Below, piece after piece: positions 16,043 to 25,336 of a stretch of 64,000 nucleotides of DNA. The notes beneath the pieces were generated by a model. That model saw nothing but the letters and a program-made list of their open reading frames with translations, had not been told where the DNA came from and did not search any database. Origin of the DNA: Sphingomonas hankookensis. Its GTDB lineage: Bacteria; Pseudomonadota; Alphaproteobacteria; Sphingomonadales; Sphingomonadaceae. The DNA is taken from assembly GCF_028551275.1 (NCBI RefSeq), contig NZ_CP117025.1, positions 1,111,501 to 1,175,500 of the forward strand. Direction: 5' to 3'. Each line of letters opens with the position of its first letter. Within the stretch, counting starts at the first letter, position 1. Made by a program: the position numbers and the translations under genes.

Positions 16043-17137
16043 ATGCGCCTCCTATTCGCCATCCTCGCCGCCGCCTTCCTGATGGTCCAGCCCGCTTCGG
16101 CGGAACGGGTCAAGGACCTCGGCCGCTTCCAGGGCATCCGGTCCAACCAGCTGACCGGCTATGGCATCGTCGTCGGGCTTCCCGGCACCGGTGACGACAA
16201 TCTCGAATACACCGTACAGTCGGTGAAGGCGATCACGTCGCGCATGGGGCTGCAACTGCCGCAGGGGATCAACCCGGGGCTGAAGAATGCCGCGGTGGTG
16301 ATGATCACCGCCGAACTGCCCGCCTTCGCCAAGCCCGGCCAGCGGATCGACGTCACCGTCGCCTCGATGGGCAAGGCCAAGTCGCTACGCGGCGGTGCGC
16401 TGGTGATGACCCCGCTGATGGGTGCCGACGGGCAGATTTATGCGATGGCGCAGGGCAATCTCGCGGTCGGCGGTCTGGGTGCCGAAGGCGCCGACGGGTC
16501 GAAGATCGTAGTCAACATCCCCTCGACCGGTCGCATCCCCGACGGGGCGACGGTCGAACGCACGGTCGACACTGGCTTCGCCACCGCGCCGACGCTGACC
16601 TTCAACCTGGCGCAGGCCGACTTCACGACGGCGCAGAATGTCGCGAGCGCGATCAACCGCCGCTTCGGCGCCGGCACCGCGACCGCGATCGACGCGGTAT
16701 CGGTGGCGATGCGCGCGGCGCCGGGTGCCGATACCCGGTCGATGCTGATGAGCGAGGTCGAGAATCTTCCGGTCCAGCCGGCCGAAACGGCGGCACGCGT
16801 CATCGTCAACGCCCGTACCGGGACGATCGTCATCAGCTCTGCAGTCCGGCTGGCGCCATCCGCGGTCACGCATGGCAAGCTGACCGTGAAGATCGACGAG
16901 AACCAGCGCGTCAGCCAGCCCGCGCCGCTGAGCCAGGGTCAGACCGCGCTCGAACAGAAGAGCGGTGTGACCGTCGAGCAGGAAGTCAAGCCGATGTTCC
17001 TGCTGGCACCCGGACCGCAGCTCGCCGACGTCGTGAAGGCGATCAACGCGATCGGCGCGTCGCCGGCCGATCTGGTCGCGATCCTCGAGGCGCTCAAGGA
17101 GTCGGGTGCCCTGAAGGCCGAGCTGGTGGTCCTGTGA
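16043..17137 (+). CDS. flgI: Flagellar P-ring protein FlgI
   Basis: Forms the periplasmic P ring with help of FlgA. 364 residues, signal peptide cleaved near PASA-ER, then the highly conserved VKDLGRFQGIRSNQLTGYGI followed by VVGLPGTGDD. The C-terminus LADVVKAINAIGASPADLVA followed by ILEALKESGALKAELVVL is also typical. It overlaps flgJ by four bases. Confidence 0.97.
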   Translation: MRLLFAILAAAFLMVQPASAERVKDLGRFQGIRSNQLTGYGIVVGLPGTGDDNLEYTVQSVKAITSRMGLQLPQGINPGLKNAAVVMITAELPAFAKPGQRIDVTVASMGKAKSLRGGALVMTPLMGADGQIYAMAQGNLAVGGLGAEGADGSKIVVNIPSTGRIPDGATVERTVDTGFATAPTLTFNLAQADFTTAQNVASAINRRFGAGTATAIDAVSVAMRAAPGADTRSMLMSEVENLPVQPAETAARVIVNARTGTIVISSAVRLAPSAVTHGKLTVKIDENQRVSQPAPLSQGQTALEQKSGVTVEQEVKPMFLLAPGPQLADVVKAINAIGASPADLVAILEALKESGALKAELVVL

Positions 17138-17493
17138 GCGTGATCGGCGCGACGACCGGCATCGGGGTCGACACCAGCCGCCTGGGCACCGACAGGAACC
17201 TGAAGGCCGCAGGCGAACGGTTCGAAGCGGTCTTCACCGGCATGATGCTGAAATCCATGCGGCAGGCGAAGCTCGCCGACGGCCTGTTCGAGAACAAGGC
17301 CGGTACCCAGTTCCGCGACATGTGGGACCAGAAGCTCGCCGAGAACATGGCGGTGACGACGCCGATGGGGATCGGGAAGGCGATGACCGAGTTTCTCGCG
17401 AAGGCAAACAAGGTTACCGAGGCGGATACCGTCAATTCGACGCAAGCCGCACCGCAATCTGCCGTTAACCCCTCTGAAGGGAAGAGCGGATGA
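17134..17493 (+). CDS. flgJ: Rod-binding protein FlgJ, N-terminal domain only
   Basis: Rod cap/scaffold protein. 119 residues starting at a GTG that overlaps the flgI stop (GTGA). The conserved RFEAVFTGMMLKSMRQAKLA and GTQFRDMWDQKLAENMA stretches match the N-terminal rod-binding half of enterobacterial FlgJ. The C-terminal muramidase domain is missing, as in other alphaproteobacteria, and its job is probably done by the transglycosylase at 6900-7808. It overlaps flgK by four bases. Confidence 0.9.
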   Translation: MSVIGATTGIGVDTSRLGTDRNLKAAGERFEAVFTGMMLKSMRQAKLADGLFENKAGTQFRDMWDQKLAENMAVTTPMGIGKAMTEFLAKANKVTEADTVNSTQAAPQSAVNPSEGKSG

Positions 17494-18827
17494 GCGACCT
17501 GCTGTCGATCGGGGCGAGCGGCGTCAGGGCCTATCAGTCGGCGCTGACCACCACGTCGGATAACATCGCGAACGCCGGCACCCCCGGCTATGTGCGCCGC
17601 ACGACCACGCTCGCCGAAATCGGCGTGGGGTCGTCGGTGCAGCTGACCGGCAGCGGCGTGACCGTTGCCGGCATCGCGCGTTCCGCCGATGCCTTCCGAT
17701 CGGCGGATGTCCGCCAGACGACCTCCGACGTGTCGCGCAGCGATGGCGGCATCGTATGGATGGAACGGATCGAGGATGCGCTGGGCAGCCGCGCGCTGAC
17801 CACGCGCATGACCTCGTTCTTCAACGCCGCGACGACCCTGTCGTCCGACCCCTCGGCCGATGCACCGCGCCAGGCGATGATGGAGGAGGCCGAAAGCGTC
17901 GCTCAGTCCTTTTCCGGCACGATCAAGGCGCTGGACGATGCGGCGACCAATCTCGACGCGATGGCCGGCAACGTCGCCGAAAAGCTTTCGAACAACGCCG
18001 CCGCCCTTGCCCGCATCAACGACGGGCTGGCACGCGTCGCGCGCGGATCGGTCGGCGAGGCGCAGCTGCTCGACCAGCGCGACCGGACGCTCGACGAAAT
18101 GAGCGAGATGATCGACATCGACGTCCAGTTCGATCCGGTCGGCCGCGTCACCGTCCGCGCGGGGGCGGGGGATACCCCGCCACTGGTCCACGGCATCCAG
18201 GCATCGACCGTGCGGGTGTGGCGTGACGACGACAGCGGCGTGCCGGTCTTTGCCGCGATGCGCGACGGGAAGGAAACCGTGCTCAGCCCGCGCGGCGGAA
18301 CGACGGCCGGCATGATCGACGGTGCGCAGCGTATCAAGGAAATGCGCGCCGACGTCCGCGACCTCGCGCAGAAGTTCGTCGATGGCGTGAACGGCGCGCT
18401 GACCCAGGGCGAGGACCTCAAGGGCAATACCGGCGACGCCAACAAGATGTTCGCCATCGACGCGGATGGCCGCGTCACTCTGGCGTTCGACGATGCGAGC
18501 AGGATCGCGGCGGCACGGGTCGGCAAGGGGCCGCGCGACAGCGGCAACCTGGGCATATTGGCCGAGGCACGGCGCGCGGGTGCCTGGGAAACGCAGCTGG
18601 TCGCGTTGCAGTCGAGCAACGGGTCGGCGCTGGCCGCGCGCAAGACCGTGGCGGAGGCGCAGGGGTCGATCCGCGATTCCGCGATCGATGCCCGCGACAT
18701 GTCGGCGGGCGTCAATCTCGATCAGGAAGCGGTCAACCTGATGAAGTTCCAGCAGGCGTACCAGGCGTCCAGCCGCGTGATCCAGGTCGCGCGCGAGACG
18801 CTCGATGCGATTCTCGCGATCCGATAG
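17490..18827 (+). CDS. flgK: Flagellar hook-associated protein 1 (FlgK)
   Basis: First hook-filament junction protein. 445 residues, on the short side for FlgK. The N-terminal motif SALTTTSDNIANAGTPGYVR, the segment FFNAATTLSSDPSADAPRQA and the C-terminal GVNLDQEAVNLMKFQQAYQA followed by SSRVIQVARETLDAILAI identify it. It overlaps flgJ (ATGA) and is followed nine bases later by flgL. Confidence 0.95.
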   Translation: MSDLLSIGASGVRAYQSALTTTSDNIANAGTPGYVRRTTTLAEIGVGSSVQLTGSGVTVAGIARSADAFRSADVRQTTSDVSRSDGGIVWMERIEDALGSRALTTRMTSFFNAATTLSSDPSADAPRQAMMEEAESVAQSFSGTIKALDDAATNLDAMAGNVAEKLSNNAAALARINDGLARVARGSVGEAQLLDQRDRTLDEMSEMIDIDVQFDPVGRVTVRAGAGDTPPLVHGIQASTVRVWRDDDSGVPVFAAMRDGKETVLSPRGGTTAGMIDGAQRIKEMRADVRDLAQKFVDGVNGALTQGEDLKGNTGDANKMFAIDADGRVTLAFDDASRIAAARVGKGPRDSGNLGILAEARRAGAWETQLVALQSSNGSALAARKTVAEAQGSIRDSAIDARDMSAGVNLDQEAVNLMKFQQAYQASSRVIQVARETLDAILAIR

Positions 18828-18835
18828 GACGTAGC

Positions 18836-19957
18836 ATGCAGATCTCCACCGCCAGCTTCTATAACCGCTCCGCCGCGCAGATGTCGCGGCTGAACGCCGA
18901 TCTGAACCGCTATACGAGCGAACTGGCGACGAAGAAGCTGAACGTCGCGTCGCAGGATTCGACCGCGTGGATGATGCTGGGCGGCATCAAGAAGGACGAG
19001 GCGGACGCGACGGCCTTTCGCGCCAACATTACCCTGTCGCGCGGCTTGCTGGCACAGGCCGACACGGCGCTCGGCAATGTCGACGACCGGCTGGTCCGCG
19101 TCCGCGAACTGGCGACCCGGGCCGGCACCGAAACGCTGAACGATGCCGATCGTATGTCGATCGCGACCGAACTGGGCCAGCTGCGCGAAGGGCTGCTGGC
19201 GCTTTCCAACACGCGCGACGTGCGCGGCCATGCGATTTTCGGCGGCCTGGGCGACGTCGCCTTTGCCAAGGATGCCGACGGCGCGATCAAATATACCGGC
19301 ATCGATGCGACCGGCGCGACGGTGGTCGATGTCGAATCGACGGCGCAGATCCGCATCGGCGACGCCAGCCAGATCCAGGTCGGCATCGATGGCAGCCGCG
19401 TCTTCGGCGGCGCGACCGGCGCGACCGACATCTTCAAGCTGATCGACGACCTGAAGGCGGCGATGGAAATGCCGCTGACCGCCGCCGCCGCCGAAGCCGC
19501 CGGATCGACCGGGACGGGTGGGGCCGGCGGCACGACCGGCGGGACGGGTGGCACGGCCGGAGGTACGGGCGGCACGGCCGGAGGTACGGGCGGCACCGGT
19601 GGTACGACCGGAGGTGCCGGTACGACCGACCCCGCTACCCCCGTACCGTTCGACGCGGAGGCCGCGCGCAGCAAATATGCGCTGGCGATCAGCTCGGCAC
19701 TGAACAAGCTCGATTCGGCCGAGGCGCAGGTCACCGCCGCCCGCGCCGCCAACGGCGCCCGCGCGGCGCGGCTGGAGATCGAATCGACTCAGCTGGAAAC
19801 GGTCGGCATCGACCGCGAAGAGGCGCGCAGCTCGCTGGAGGACGTCGATATCGCGACGATGACGGTGCAGTTCCAGAAGACGCTGACGATCCTCAACGCG
19901 ACCCAGGCGACCATCTCGAAGCTCGCGAACCTGTCGCTCTTCAACTATCTGAAGTGA
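18836..19957 (+). CDS. flgL: Flagellar hook-associated protein 3 (FlgL) with Gly/Thr repeat insert
   Basis: Second junction protein, flagellin-like. 373 residues. The N-terminus (ISTASFYNRSAAQMSRLNAD) and the C-terminal flagellin-type helix (SSLEDVDIATMTVQFQKTLT) frame a variable middle. Residues ~223-265 form an almost pure Gly/Thr/Ala tract of repeated GGTGGT/AGGTGGT units encoded by 19504-19630. A similar Gly/Thr insert occurs in the unrelated efflux protein at 52957. The tract probably forms a flexible surface loop. Last gene of flgFGHIJKL. Confidence 0.92.
   Translation: MQISTASFYNRSAAQMSRLNADLNRYTSELATKKLNVASQDSTAWMMLGGIKKDEADATAFRANITLSRGLLAQADTALGNVDDRLVRVRELATRAGTETLNDADRMSIATELGQLREGLLALSNTRDVRGHAIFGGLGDVAFAKDADGAIKYTGIDATGATVVDVESTAQIRIGDASQIQVGIDGSRVFGGATGATDIFKLIDDLKAAMEMPLTAAAAEAAGSTGTGGAGGTTGGTGGTAGGTGGTAGGTGGTGGTTGGAGTTDPATPVPFDAEAARSKYALAISSALNKLDSAEAQVTAARAANGARAARLEIESTQLETVGIDREEARSSLEDVDIATMTVQFQKTLTILNATQATISKLANLSLFNYLK
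19504..19630 (+). repeat. In-frame GGCACGGCCGGAGGTACG-type tandem repeat in flgL
   Basis: Imperfect 9- and 18-base tandem units coding for Gly-Gly-Thr-Gly/Ala. Two adjacent copies of GGCACGGCCGGAGGTACGGG are identical, so replication slippage could change its length. Confidence 0.8.
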
Positions 19958-20088
19958 CCGATTTGCGCCGTGCGACCCCTGAATTCGGGCACGGTAACGA
20001 TTTCTCGACGTCTCTCGCGCAAAAGGGGTTTCGTATGACGCGCCGCGACCGGCGGGGCGCCATTTAGTAACCCAGGGGCAAGCGCCAT

Positions 20089-20952
20089 ATGTTTCCGGCC
20101 ATCGGCTTCGTCGTCCTTATCGCCATGGTGTTCGGCGGGTTCGCCTTCACCGGCGGTTCGCTCGGTCCCGTGCTGCACGCCCTGCCGCACGAAATGCTCA
20201 TCATCGGCGGTGCGGCGGTCGGCGCGCTCATCATCGGCAATTCGGGCCGTGAGCTGAAGGGCATGGGCAGCGGCTTCATGAAGGTGCTGAAGGGGCCCAA
20301 ATACAAGAAGCAGGATTATCTCGACGCGATCTTCCTGGTGTCCAAGCTGATGAAGATGCTGCGCGCCGAAGGGCCGATCGCGCTGGAACCGCATGTCGAG
20401 GACCCGAAATCGTCGTCGGTGTTCAGCGAATATCCGCGGCTGATGAAGGACCATACGCTCATCAACCTGATCGCCGACACGCTGCGCCTGATCGTCGTAT
20501 CGTCGGGCACGCTGGACGTGCACGCTGTCGAGGAGGTCATGGACAACGCCATCAAGACCCACCATCACGAGGAACAGGGCCCGCAGGCGACGCTGCAGGG
20601 GCTGGCCGACGCGCTGCCCGCACTCGGCATCGTCGCCGCCGTGCTGGGCGTGGTGAAGACGATGGGGTCGATCGACAAGCCGCCCTCGATCCTGGGCGGC
20701 ATGATCGGGTCGGCGCTGGTCGGCACCTTCCTCGGGATTCTGCTCGCTTATGGTCTGGTCGGGCCGCTGGCCGGCCGGTTGCAGCAGGTGATCGATGCCG
20801 ACGCCGCCATCTATCACACCGTCAAGCAGATCATCATCGCCTCGCTCCACGGCCATCCGCAGCCGCTGGTGATCGAAGCGGCGCGCTCGGGCATTCCGCA
20901 CCACAACCAGCCGGGGTTCGCCGAAGTCTTTGACGGCCTGCGCGGGCGTTGA
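20089..20952 (+). CDS. motA: Flagellar stator protein MotA
   Basis: Proton-conducting stator subunit of the flagellar motor. 287 residues, normal length. Four membrane helices are visible, including IGFVVLIAMVFGGFAFTGGS, LPALGIVAAVLGVVKTMGSI and GSALVGTFLGILLAYGLVGP, with the conserved cytoplasmic loop between helices two and three. motB starts three bases later. It is the full-size counterpart of the compact protein at 9963-10616. No convincing sigma-54 or sigma-28 element was found upstream. Confidence 0.96.
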   Translation: MFPAIGFVVLIAMVFGGFAFTGGSLGPVLHALPHEMLIIGGAAVGALIIGNSGRELKGMGSGFMKVLKGPKYKKQDYLDAIFLVSKLMKMLRAEGPIALEPHVEDPKSSSVFSEYPRLMKDHTLINLIADTLRLIVVSSGTLDVHAVEEVMDNAIKTHHHEEQGPQATLQGLADALPALGIVAAVLGVVKTMGSIDKPPSILGGMIGSALVGTFLGILLAYGLVGPLAGRLQQVIDADAAIYHTVKQIIIASLHGHPQPLVIEAARSGIPHHNQPGFAEVFDGLRGR

Positions 20953-20955
20953 TCC

Positions 20956-21942
20956 ATGGCGAAGGCACCGCACGGCAATAACCAGCCGCCCCCCGTCATC
21001 ATCGTCAAGAAGATCATCGCCGAGGGCCATGGCGGCCATCACGGCGGTGCATGGAAGGTCGCCTATGCCGACTTCGTGACGGCGATGATGGCGTTCTTTC
21101 TGCTGATGTGGCTGCTGGGCGCGACCACCGAGAAGCAGCGCAAGGGGCTGGCCGACTTCTTCGCACCGACCCTGGTCGAGGTGAAGGCGGGCGCCGCCGG
21201 ATCGAACGGGCTGTTCGGCGGCGAATCGATCGTCGACCAGGACAGCTATCCCCATCGCGCCGCGCAGACCGGCACCCGGTCGCTGACCATTCCCGTCGAC
21301 GCCAATGGCGGTGCGAAGGAAGGGGCGGGCGACAAGGGCCGGTTGAAGAACAAGTCCGAACTGACCCAGTCCGACAAGAAGGCGTTCGAGCGCGTGAAGC
21401 GCGAACTGGCGCGCAAGCTCGCCACCAACGGCGAGTTGCGCAAGCTGGCACGCAACGTCCGCTTCGTGCCGACGCGCGACGGGGTGCGGATCGACCTGGT
21501 CGACAATGCCGATTATTCGATGTTCGCGCTGGGCACCACGGCAATGGCGCCCGAAGCGGCCAAGCTGATGGCGTTGATCGCGCAGACGGTCCGCGACCTG
21601 CCCAACACGATCATGATCCGGGGGCATACCGATGCCGTCGCCTATGGCCGGCCGCAGGACATGAACAACTGGATGCTGTCGTCGGGCCGGGCGGAGGCGA
21701 CGCGTCGCCGCCTAGCCATGGGAGGCGTCGGCGAACGCCGCTTCGAACGGATCGAGGGCGTGGCCGACCGCGAGCCGATGATCGCCAAGGACCCGTACGA
21801 CCCGCGCAACCGCCGCGTGGCAATCACGCTCCTCTATCAGGCGACCGAAGGCTTTGGCGGCTCGCGCATGGCCAGCATCGACAGCGGCCCCGCCGACCGC
21901 GCCGACGTGCCGCGGCCGGGCCGGGAGACGCCGGCGCATTGA
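20956..21942 (+). CDS. motB: Flagellar stator protein MotB
   Basis: Peptidoglycan-anchored stator partner of MotA. 328 residues. A single helix with the conserved proton-binding aspartate is seen in WKVAYADFVTAMMAFFLLMW (D39), preceded by a histidine- and glycine-rich cytoplasmic tail. The OmpA-type peptidoglycan-binding domain occupies about 200-295, with MIRGHTDAVAYGRPQDMNNW and SSGRAEATRRRL. The proline-rich end is variable. A palindromic repeat follows. Confidence 0.96.
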   Translation: MAKAPHGNNQPPPVIIVKKIIAEGHGGHHGGAWKVAYADFVTAMMAFFLLMWLLGATTEKQRKGLADFFAPTLVEVKAGAAGSNGLFGGESIVDQDSYPHRAAQTGTRSLTIPVDANGGAKEGAGDKGRLKNKSELTQSDKKAFERVKRELARKLATNGELRKLARNVRFVPTRDGVRIDLVDNADYSMFALGTTAMAPEAAKLMALIAQTVRDLPNTIMIRGHTDAVAYGRPQDMNNWMLSSGRAEATRRRLAMGGVGERRFERIEGVADREPMIAKDPYDPRNRRVAITLLYQATEGFGGSRMASIDSGPADRADVPRPGRETPAH

Positions 21943-21988
21943 GGGGGGCGTGCCGGGACAGGAATTTCCTTTAGTAGAACCTGACCCC

Positions 21989-22075
21989 CGTACCCCGGCG
22001 CAGGCGGGGGTCCAGGAGCGTCATAAGCGACGTTTGTCGCGCTTGGCCCTGGCCCCCCGCCTGCGCGGGGGTACG
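21989..22075. repeat. Paired palindromic repeat, GTACCCCxGCG family
   Basis: Two facing copies of the GTACCCC-GCG-CAGGCGGGGGTCCAG unit. It lies between convergent motB and the TonB-dependent receptor and may serve as their bidirectional terminator. Confidence 0.8.
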
Positions 22076-22095
22076 GTCTGTATGTCGACCCGACT

Positions 22096-24858
22096 TTAGA
22101 AGAACAGCTTCCGGAACGTCAGCCGTATGACGCGACCATTGGGGTCGAGATAGCCCGGCTGGTAATTGATCGGCACCACGCCACTGGCATCGGTCACACG
22201 CTGCCGCGCATTGAACAGATTGTCGATGCCCAGGCTGATCCGCGACCCCCGCAGCCAGCGATTGTTGCGGACCAATGCGGGCTGCTGGCCCAGATCGGCG
22301 AACAGCCGCAGCCCGACCGTGGCGAGGCTGCCGAAGTTCAACCGCTGCGTCGCGCCGGCCGCACCGCCATCGACCTCGGTTCCCGACTGCCAGTTGACCA
22401 CCAGCCGCGAACCGATGCCATCGCGGGTATAGCCGCTATTGAACTGCACCTGATGGCGCGGCTGGCCACCGGTGTCGCTGATCGCCGATCCGTTGAGCAG
22501 GTCCAGCTCGGGCAGGCCCGGCCGGATCAGGATCGTGTTGGTGAGGGCGACCGTATGGTACAGGCTGGCCCAGATCCGCCCGCCGCCACCACCGCCGCCG
22601 CGTCCGCCGAAGCCTCCGCCGCCGGGACCGCCAAAGCCGCGTCCGCCACCCGGACCGCGGCCTTCACCACCCGGACCGCGGCCTTCACCACCCGGACCGC
22701 GGCCTTCGCCACCGGGGCCGCGACCTTCACCCGGCGGCGGCGGTGGCGGTGCATCGCCCGGCGGCGGCGCGCCATTGGCTTCCGCTGCTTCGCGTGCCGC
22801 ACGGCGCTGTTCCATCCGCTGCTGGCGCAGTGCCTCGAACTGGCGCGAGCGCGCGGTCGTCACCCGCTTCGAGAAATTGATGCCCCAGCGCAGCTGGCTG
22901 CTGTCGGCGCGGGCGAAGTTGATCGGACGCGTGTCTACGCTCAACAGCGTGCCACCGCGCACGAACCGGTCGGGAAACGCCGCCTGGATATCGGCGGTGA
23001 TCGCCGGGAAGCTCTGGATCGGATTGTCGATCCGGCTGTCGGTATAGTCGAACTGGAGCGAGATATCGCGCTCGGTCCACGGCTTCACGTTCAACCCCAG
23101 CTTGATGACCCGGCTGTCGCTCGACACCAGGTCGGGATTGCCGCCGGTGATGGTGGTAACGTCGACCGTCGTGCCGCTGACATAGTCGAACGTCCGGACG
23201 AAAGGCGTGGTGATGAGCGGGTTGCCCAGCTGCTGCTGCGTCGGGGCGTTCTCTTCGTGGCTGACCGACGCCAGCAGGCGGATCGCGGTGATCGGCTGCC
23301 AGTTGATGCCATAGCCGAGCGTCGTCAGCGTGCCGAAGTCCGACAGCTGCTCGACCTCCGCATTGGCGTTGAGCGACAGCCGGCCGAGCGCCGACAGCAC
23401 GTCGCGTGCGGCATTGGCGATCGGCAGGTCGATATTGGCGCGGATCGACGCGGTATCGCGGCCGAGGCTGGTCGAATTGGCGATGCCGGCACGCAGCGAA
23501 TCGCTGGTGAAGTCGGTCGTCGTCGCCGCCACCCGGATGCTGCTATTGGCGTCGCCGGCGGGCAGCGAGAAGGGGGACCCAGCGATCAGCGCGTTCAGCC
23601 CGGCCGCGCTCGACACCGATTTCGCGCGGTCGGCGGTGCGGATCAGGTTGCCCAGATCGCCGAACGGGCTGAACGCGCCGGCGGTCACCGCGCTCTGGAC
23701 GTCCGACACATCGACGCCGCGTTCGGTGCGGGTGCTGGTTTCGGTCCGGTCGTAATTGCCGTTCACCGTCCAGCGCCACCGGCCGATATCGCCGTTCAGC
23801 GCCAGCGCGGCATTGGCCGTCGTCGTCTCGGCATTGCGCATCAGCGGATCGGTATCGGCGAAGCGCCGGACGATCACGTCGCTGGCAAAGGGCGAGAAGG
23901 GCGTATTGCCCGGCAATGTCAGCGAGACGCCGGGCAGGCCCAGCAGCGATTCCGTGCGGGTATGTTCGACCCGCGTCGTGACGGTCGCGGCGACATTGCC
24001 GAAGATGCTGCGCGCATAGACGCCGTTCGCCGAAAGCCGGTCGGTTGCGCCGGTCAGGGTGCGGAACGGCGTGGTGTCGGTGATGTTCGGATTGTTCGCC
24101 CCGGCCGCAAAGCCTGCCAGCGTCGGCGTGCCCGTCGGTACTGCCGCGACGATGACCGGCGTGCCCGCCAGCGCGCTGAGTGTCGGATCGACCGGCGCGC
24201 CGCTGACCGTCGAGGTCACGTTGCCGCGCAGGTCGAAGGGTGTGCCGCTGGTGTTCGGGATGATCCCGCGTTCGCTTTCCAGCAGGTTGGACGTGGTTTC
24301 GGCCTGCAGGTTCAGGTTGAAGCGCTTGTCCTGGTCGATGCGGACCAGACCGCCCTCGACCTCGAAGTTGCTCGACCCGCCATCGGTCGGCGCGCCGCCC
24401 TGCAACTCGCCGGTATAGCTGCGGAAGCGCGGGCGCAGCACGAAGTTGATGACCTTCTGGTCCGAGCGATAGCCATATTTGAGCGCGACTTCCTCGGGCA
24501 GGATGTCGACGCGCAGGATCGCTTCGGTCGGCAGGTCGCGAATTTCCTGGAAACCGGCCGAGCGGCGGCCATTGACGAGGAACACCGGCTGGCCGCCGCG
24601 GACCGACTGCAATTGCGGAGCGAGTTCGGTGACCAGTTCGGCGACCGAGCTGACACCATAGGAGCGGATGTCGGCAGGGGAGAGCTGCAATTCGGGCTTG
24701 ATGTCGCCCGGCACCGTTCCGGGCGGCAGGCGGCCGGTGACGACGATCTCTTCCGCGTCGCTTTCGGTGTCGGTGCCGCCGGCGCCCGCCGATCCGGTCG
24801 AACCCGGATCGGCGGGCGCGGTGCCCAGCGCCAGTATCAGTAACGTCCACCGCGCCAT
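22096..24858 (-). CDS. TonB-dependent receptor with RGG-like repeat tract
   Basis: Outer-membrane beta-barrel uptake receptor; substrate unknown. About 920 residues from the ATG at 24858, which has AAGGA six bases upstream; an ATG six bases earlier is possible. The signal peptide is followed by a TonB-box-like EEIVVTG and a plug domain containing QSVRGGQPVFLVNGRRSAGF and AILRVDILPEEVALKYGYRS. A low-complexity segment near residues 689-756 has a poly-proline run, then repeats of GEGRGPGG and a glycine/arginine tract, probably an extracellular loop. The C-terminus ends RLTFRKLFF, a typical barrel ending in Phe. No regulator or metabolic neighbour reveals the ligand. Confidence 0.8.
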   Translation of the reverse strand: MARWTLLILALGTAPADPGSTGSAGAGGTDTESDAEEIVVTGRLPPGTVPGDIKPELQLSPADIRSYGVSSVAELVTELAPQLQSVRGGQPVFLVNGRRSAGFQEIRDLPTEAILRVDILPEEVALKYGYRSDQKVINFVLRPRFRSYTGELQGGAPTDGGSSNFEVEGGLVRIDQDKRFNLNLQAETTSNLLESERGIIPNTSGTPFDLRGNVTSTVSGAPVDPTLSALAGTPVIVAAVPTGTPTLAGFAAGANNPNITDTTPFRTLTGATDRLSANGVYARSIFGNVAATVTTRVEHTRTESLLGLPGVSLTLPGNTPFSPFASDVIVRRFADTDPLMRNAETTTANAALALNGDIGRWRWTVNGNYDRTETSTRTERGVDVSDVQSAVTAGAFSPFGDLGNLIRTADRAKSVSSAAGLNALIAGSPFSLPAGDANSSIRVAATTTDFTSDSLRAGIANSTSLGRDTASIRANIDLPIANAARDVLSALGRLSLNANAEVEQLSDFGTLTTLGYGINWQPITAIRLLASVSHEENAPTQQQLGNPLITTPFVRTFDYVSGTTVDVTTITGGNPDLVSSDSRVIKLGLNVKPWTERDISLQFDYTDSRIDNPIQSFPAITADIQAAFPDRFVRGGTLLSVDTRPINFARADSSQLRWGINFSKRVTTARSRQFEALRQQRMEQRRAAREAAEANGAPPPGDAPPPPPPGEGRGPGGEGRGPGGEGRGPGGEGRGPGGGRGFGGPGGGGFGGRGGGGGGGRIWASLYHTVALTNTILIRPGLPELDLLNGSAISDTGGQPRHQVQFNSGYTRDGIGSRLVVNWQSGTEVDGGAAGATQRLNFGSLATVGLRLFADLGQQPALVRNNRWLRGSRISLGIDNLFNARQRVTDASGVVPINYQPGYLDPNGRVIRLTFRKLFF
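22660..22735 (-). repeat. 18-base tandem repeat inside the TonB-dependent receptor gene
   Basis: About four near-identical copies of an 18-base unit encoding GEGRGP/GG. The sequence GGACCGCGGCCTTCACCACC is repeated exactly on the plus strand. Confidence 0.8.
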
Positions 24859-24958
24859 GCGCATTCCTTCCACACCCTGCCCGCCATCTGCGGTAACAGG
24901 GCCACTACGGTCCAAATGTCGCACAACTATCGCGGCCGGCGAAAATATCCGGGTAGAT

Positions 24959-25336
24959 TCAGCGCTTCAGCAGATAGTTCAGCCGCGCTCCGGCGATCGG
25001 GCGGTCGCGGTCGTCCTGCCATGCGATCGCCGTGACATTGGCGATGCGCCCACCCAGCCGCGTCACCTCGCCGGCGGCGAAGGTCGTCCGCTCGCGCCCG
25101 CCGCGCATATAGTCGATGGTGACGTTGATCGGCTTGATGACCGTTTGCTCTTCACCCAGCGCGGCGCGGAGCGTGGCCCATGCCGCCATTTCCAGCATCC
25201 CGCCGATCGCGCCGCCATGCAGGAAGCCGGGGCGGCCGAGCAGGTCGTGGGCGAACTCCATCGTCACCAGCGGATGGCCGCGATTATCGGTGCCGAAGGT
25301 CAGGCCGAGCAGTTCGGCATAGGGCGACACGGTCAT
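24959..25336 (-). CDS. PaaI-family hotdog-fold thioesterase (125 aa)
   Basis: Likely acyl-CoA thioesterase. The hotdog signature FLHGGAIGGMLEMAAWATLR (about residues 38-57) matches the PaaI HGG motif, and INVTIDYMRGGRERTTFAAG is the following beta-strand pair. It overlaps the upstream thioesterase gene by four bases (ATGA), so the two form an operon and may make a heteromeric or two-specificity enzyme. Substrate cannot be told from sequence. Confidence 0.85.
   Translation of the reverse strand: MTVSPYAELLGLTFGTDNRGHPLVTMEFAHDLLGRPGFLHGGAIGGMLEMAAWATLRAALGEEQTVIKPINVTIDYMRGGRERTTFAAGEVTRLGGRIANVTAIAWQDDRDRPIAGARLNYLLKR

Noticed and set aside
20000..20088. Sigma-54 promoter before motA (GGGCACG-GTAA-CGAT)
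   Set aside because: The -12 element is missing (CGAT instead of TTGC), so the match is too weak to claim.
22453..24843. Open frame of 796 codons on the plus strand
   Set aside because: Antisense to the TonB-dependent receptor, with an Arg/Ala/Gly composition typical of third-codon GC shadows.
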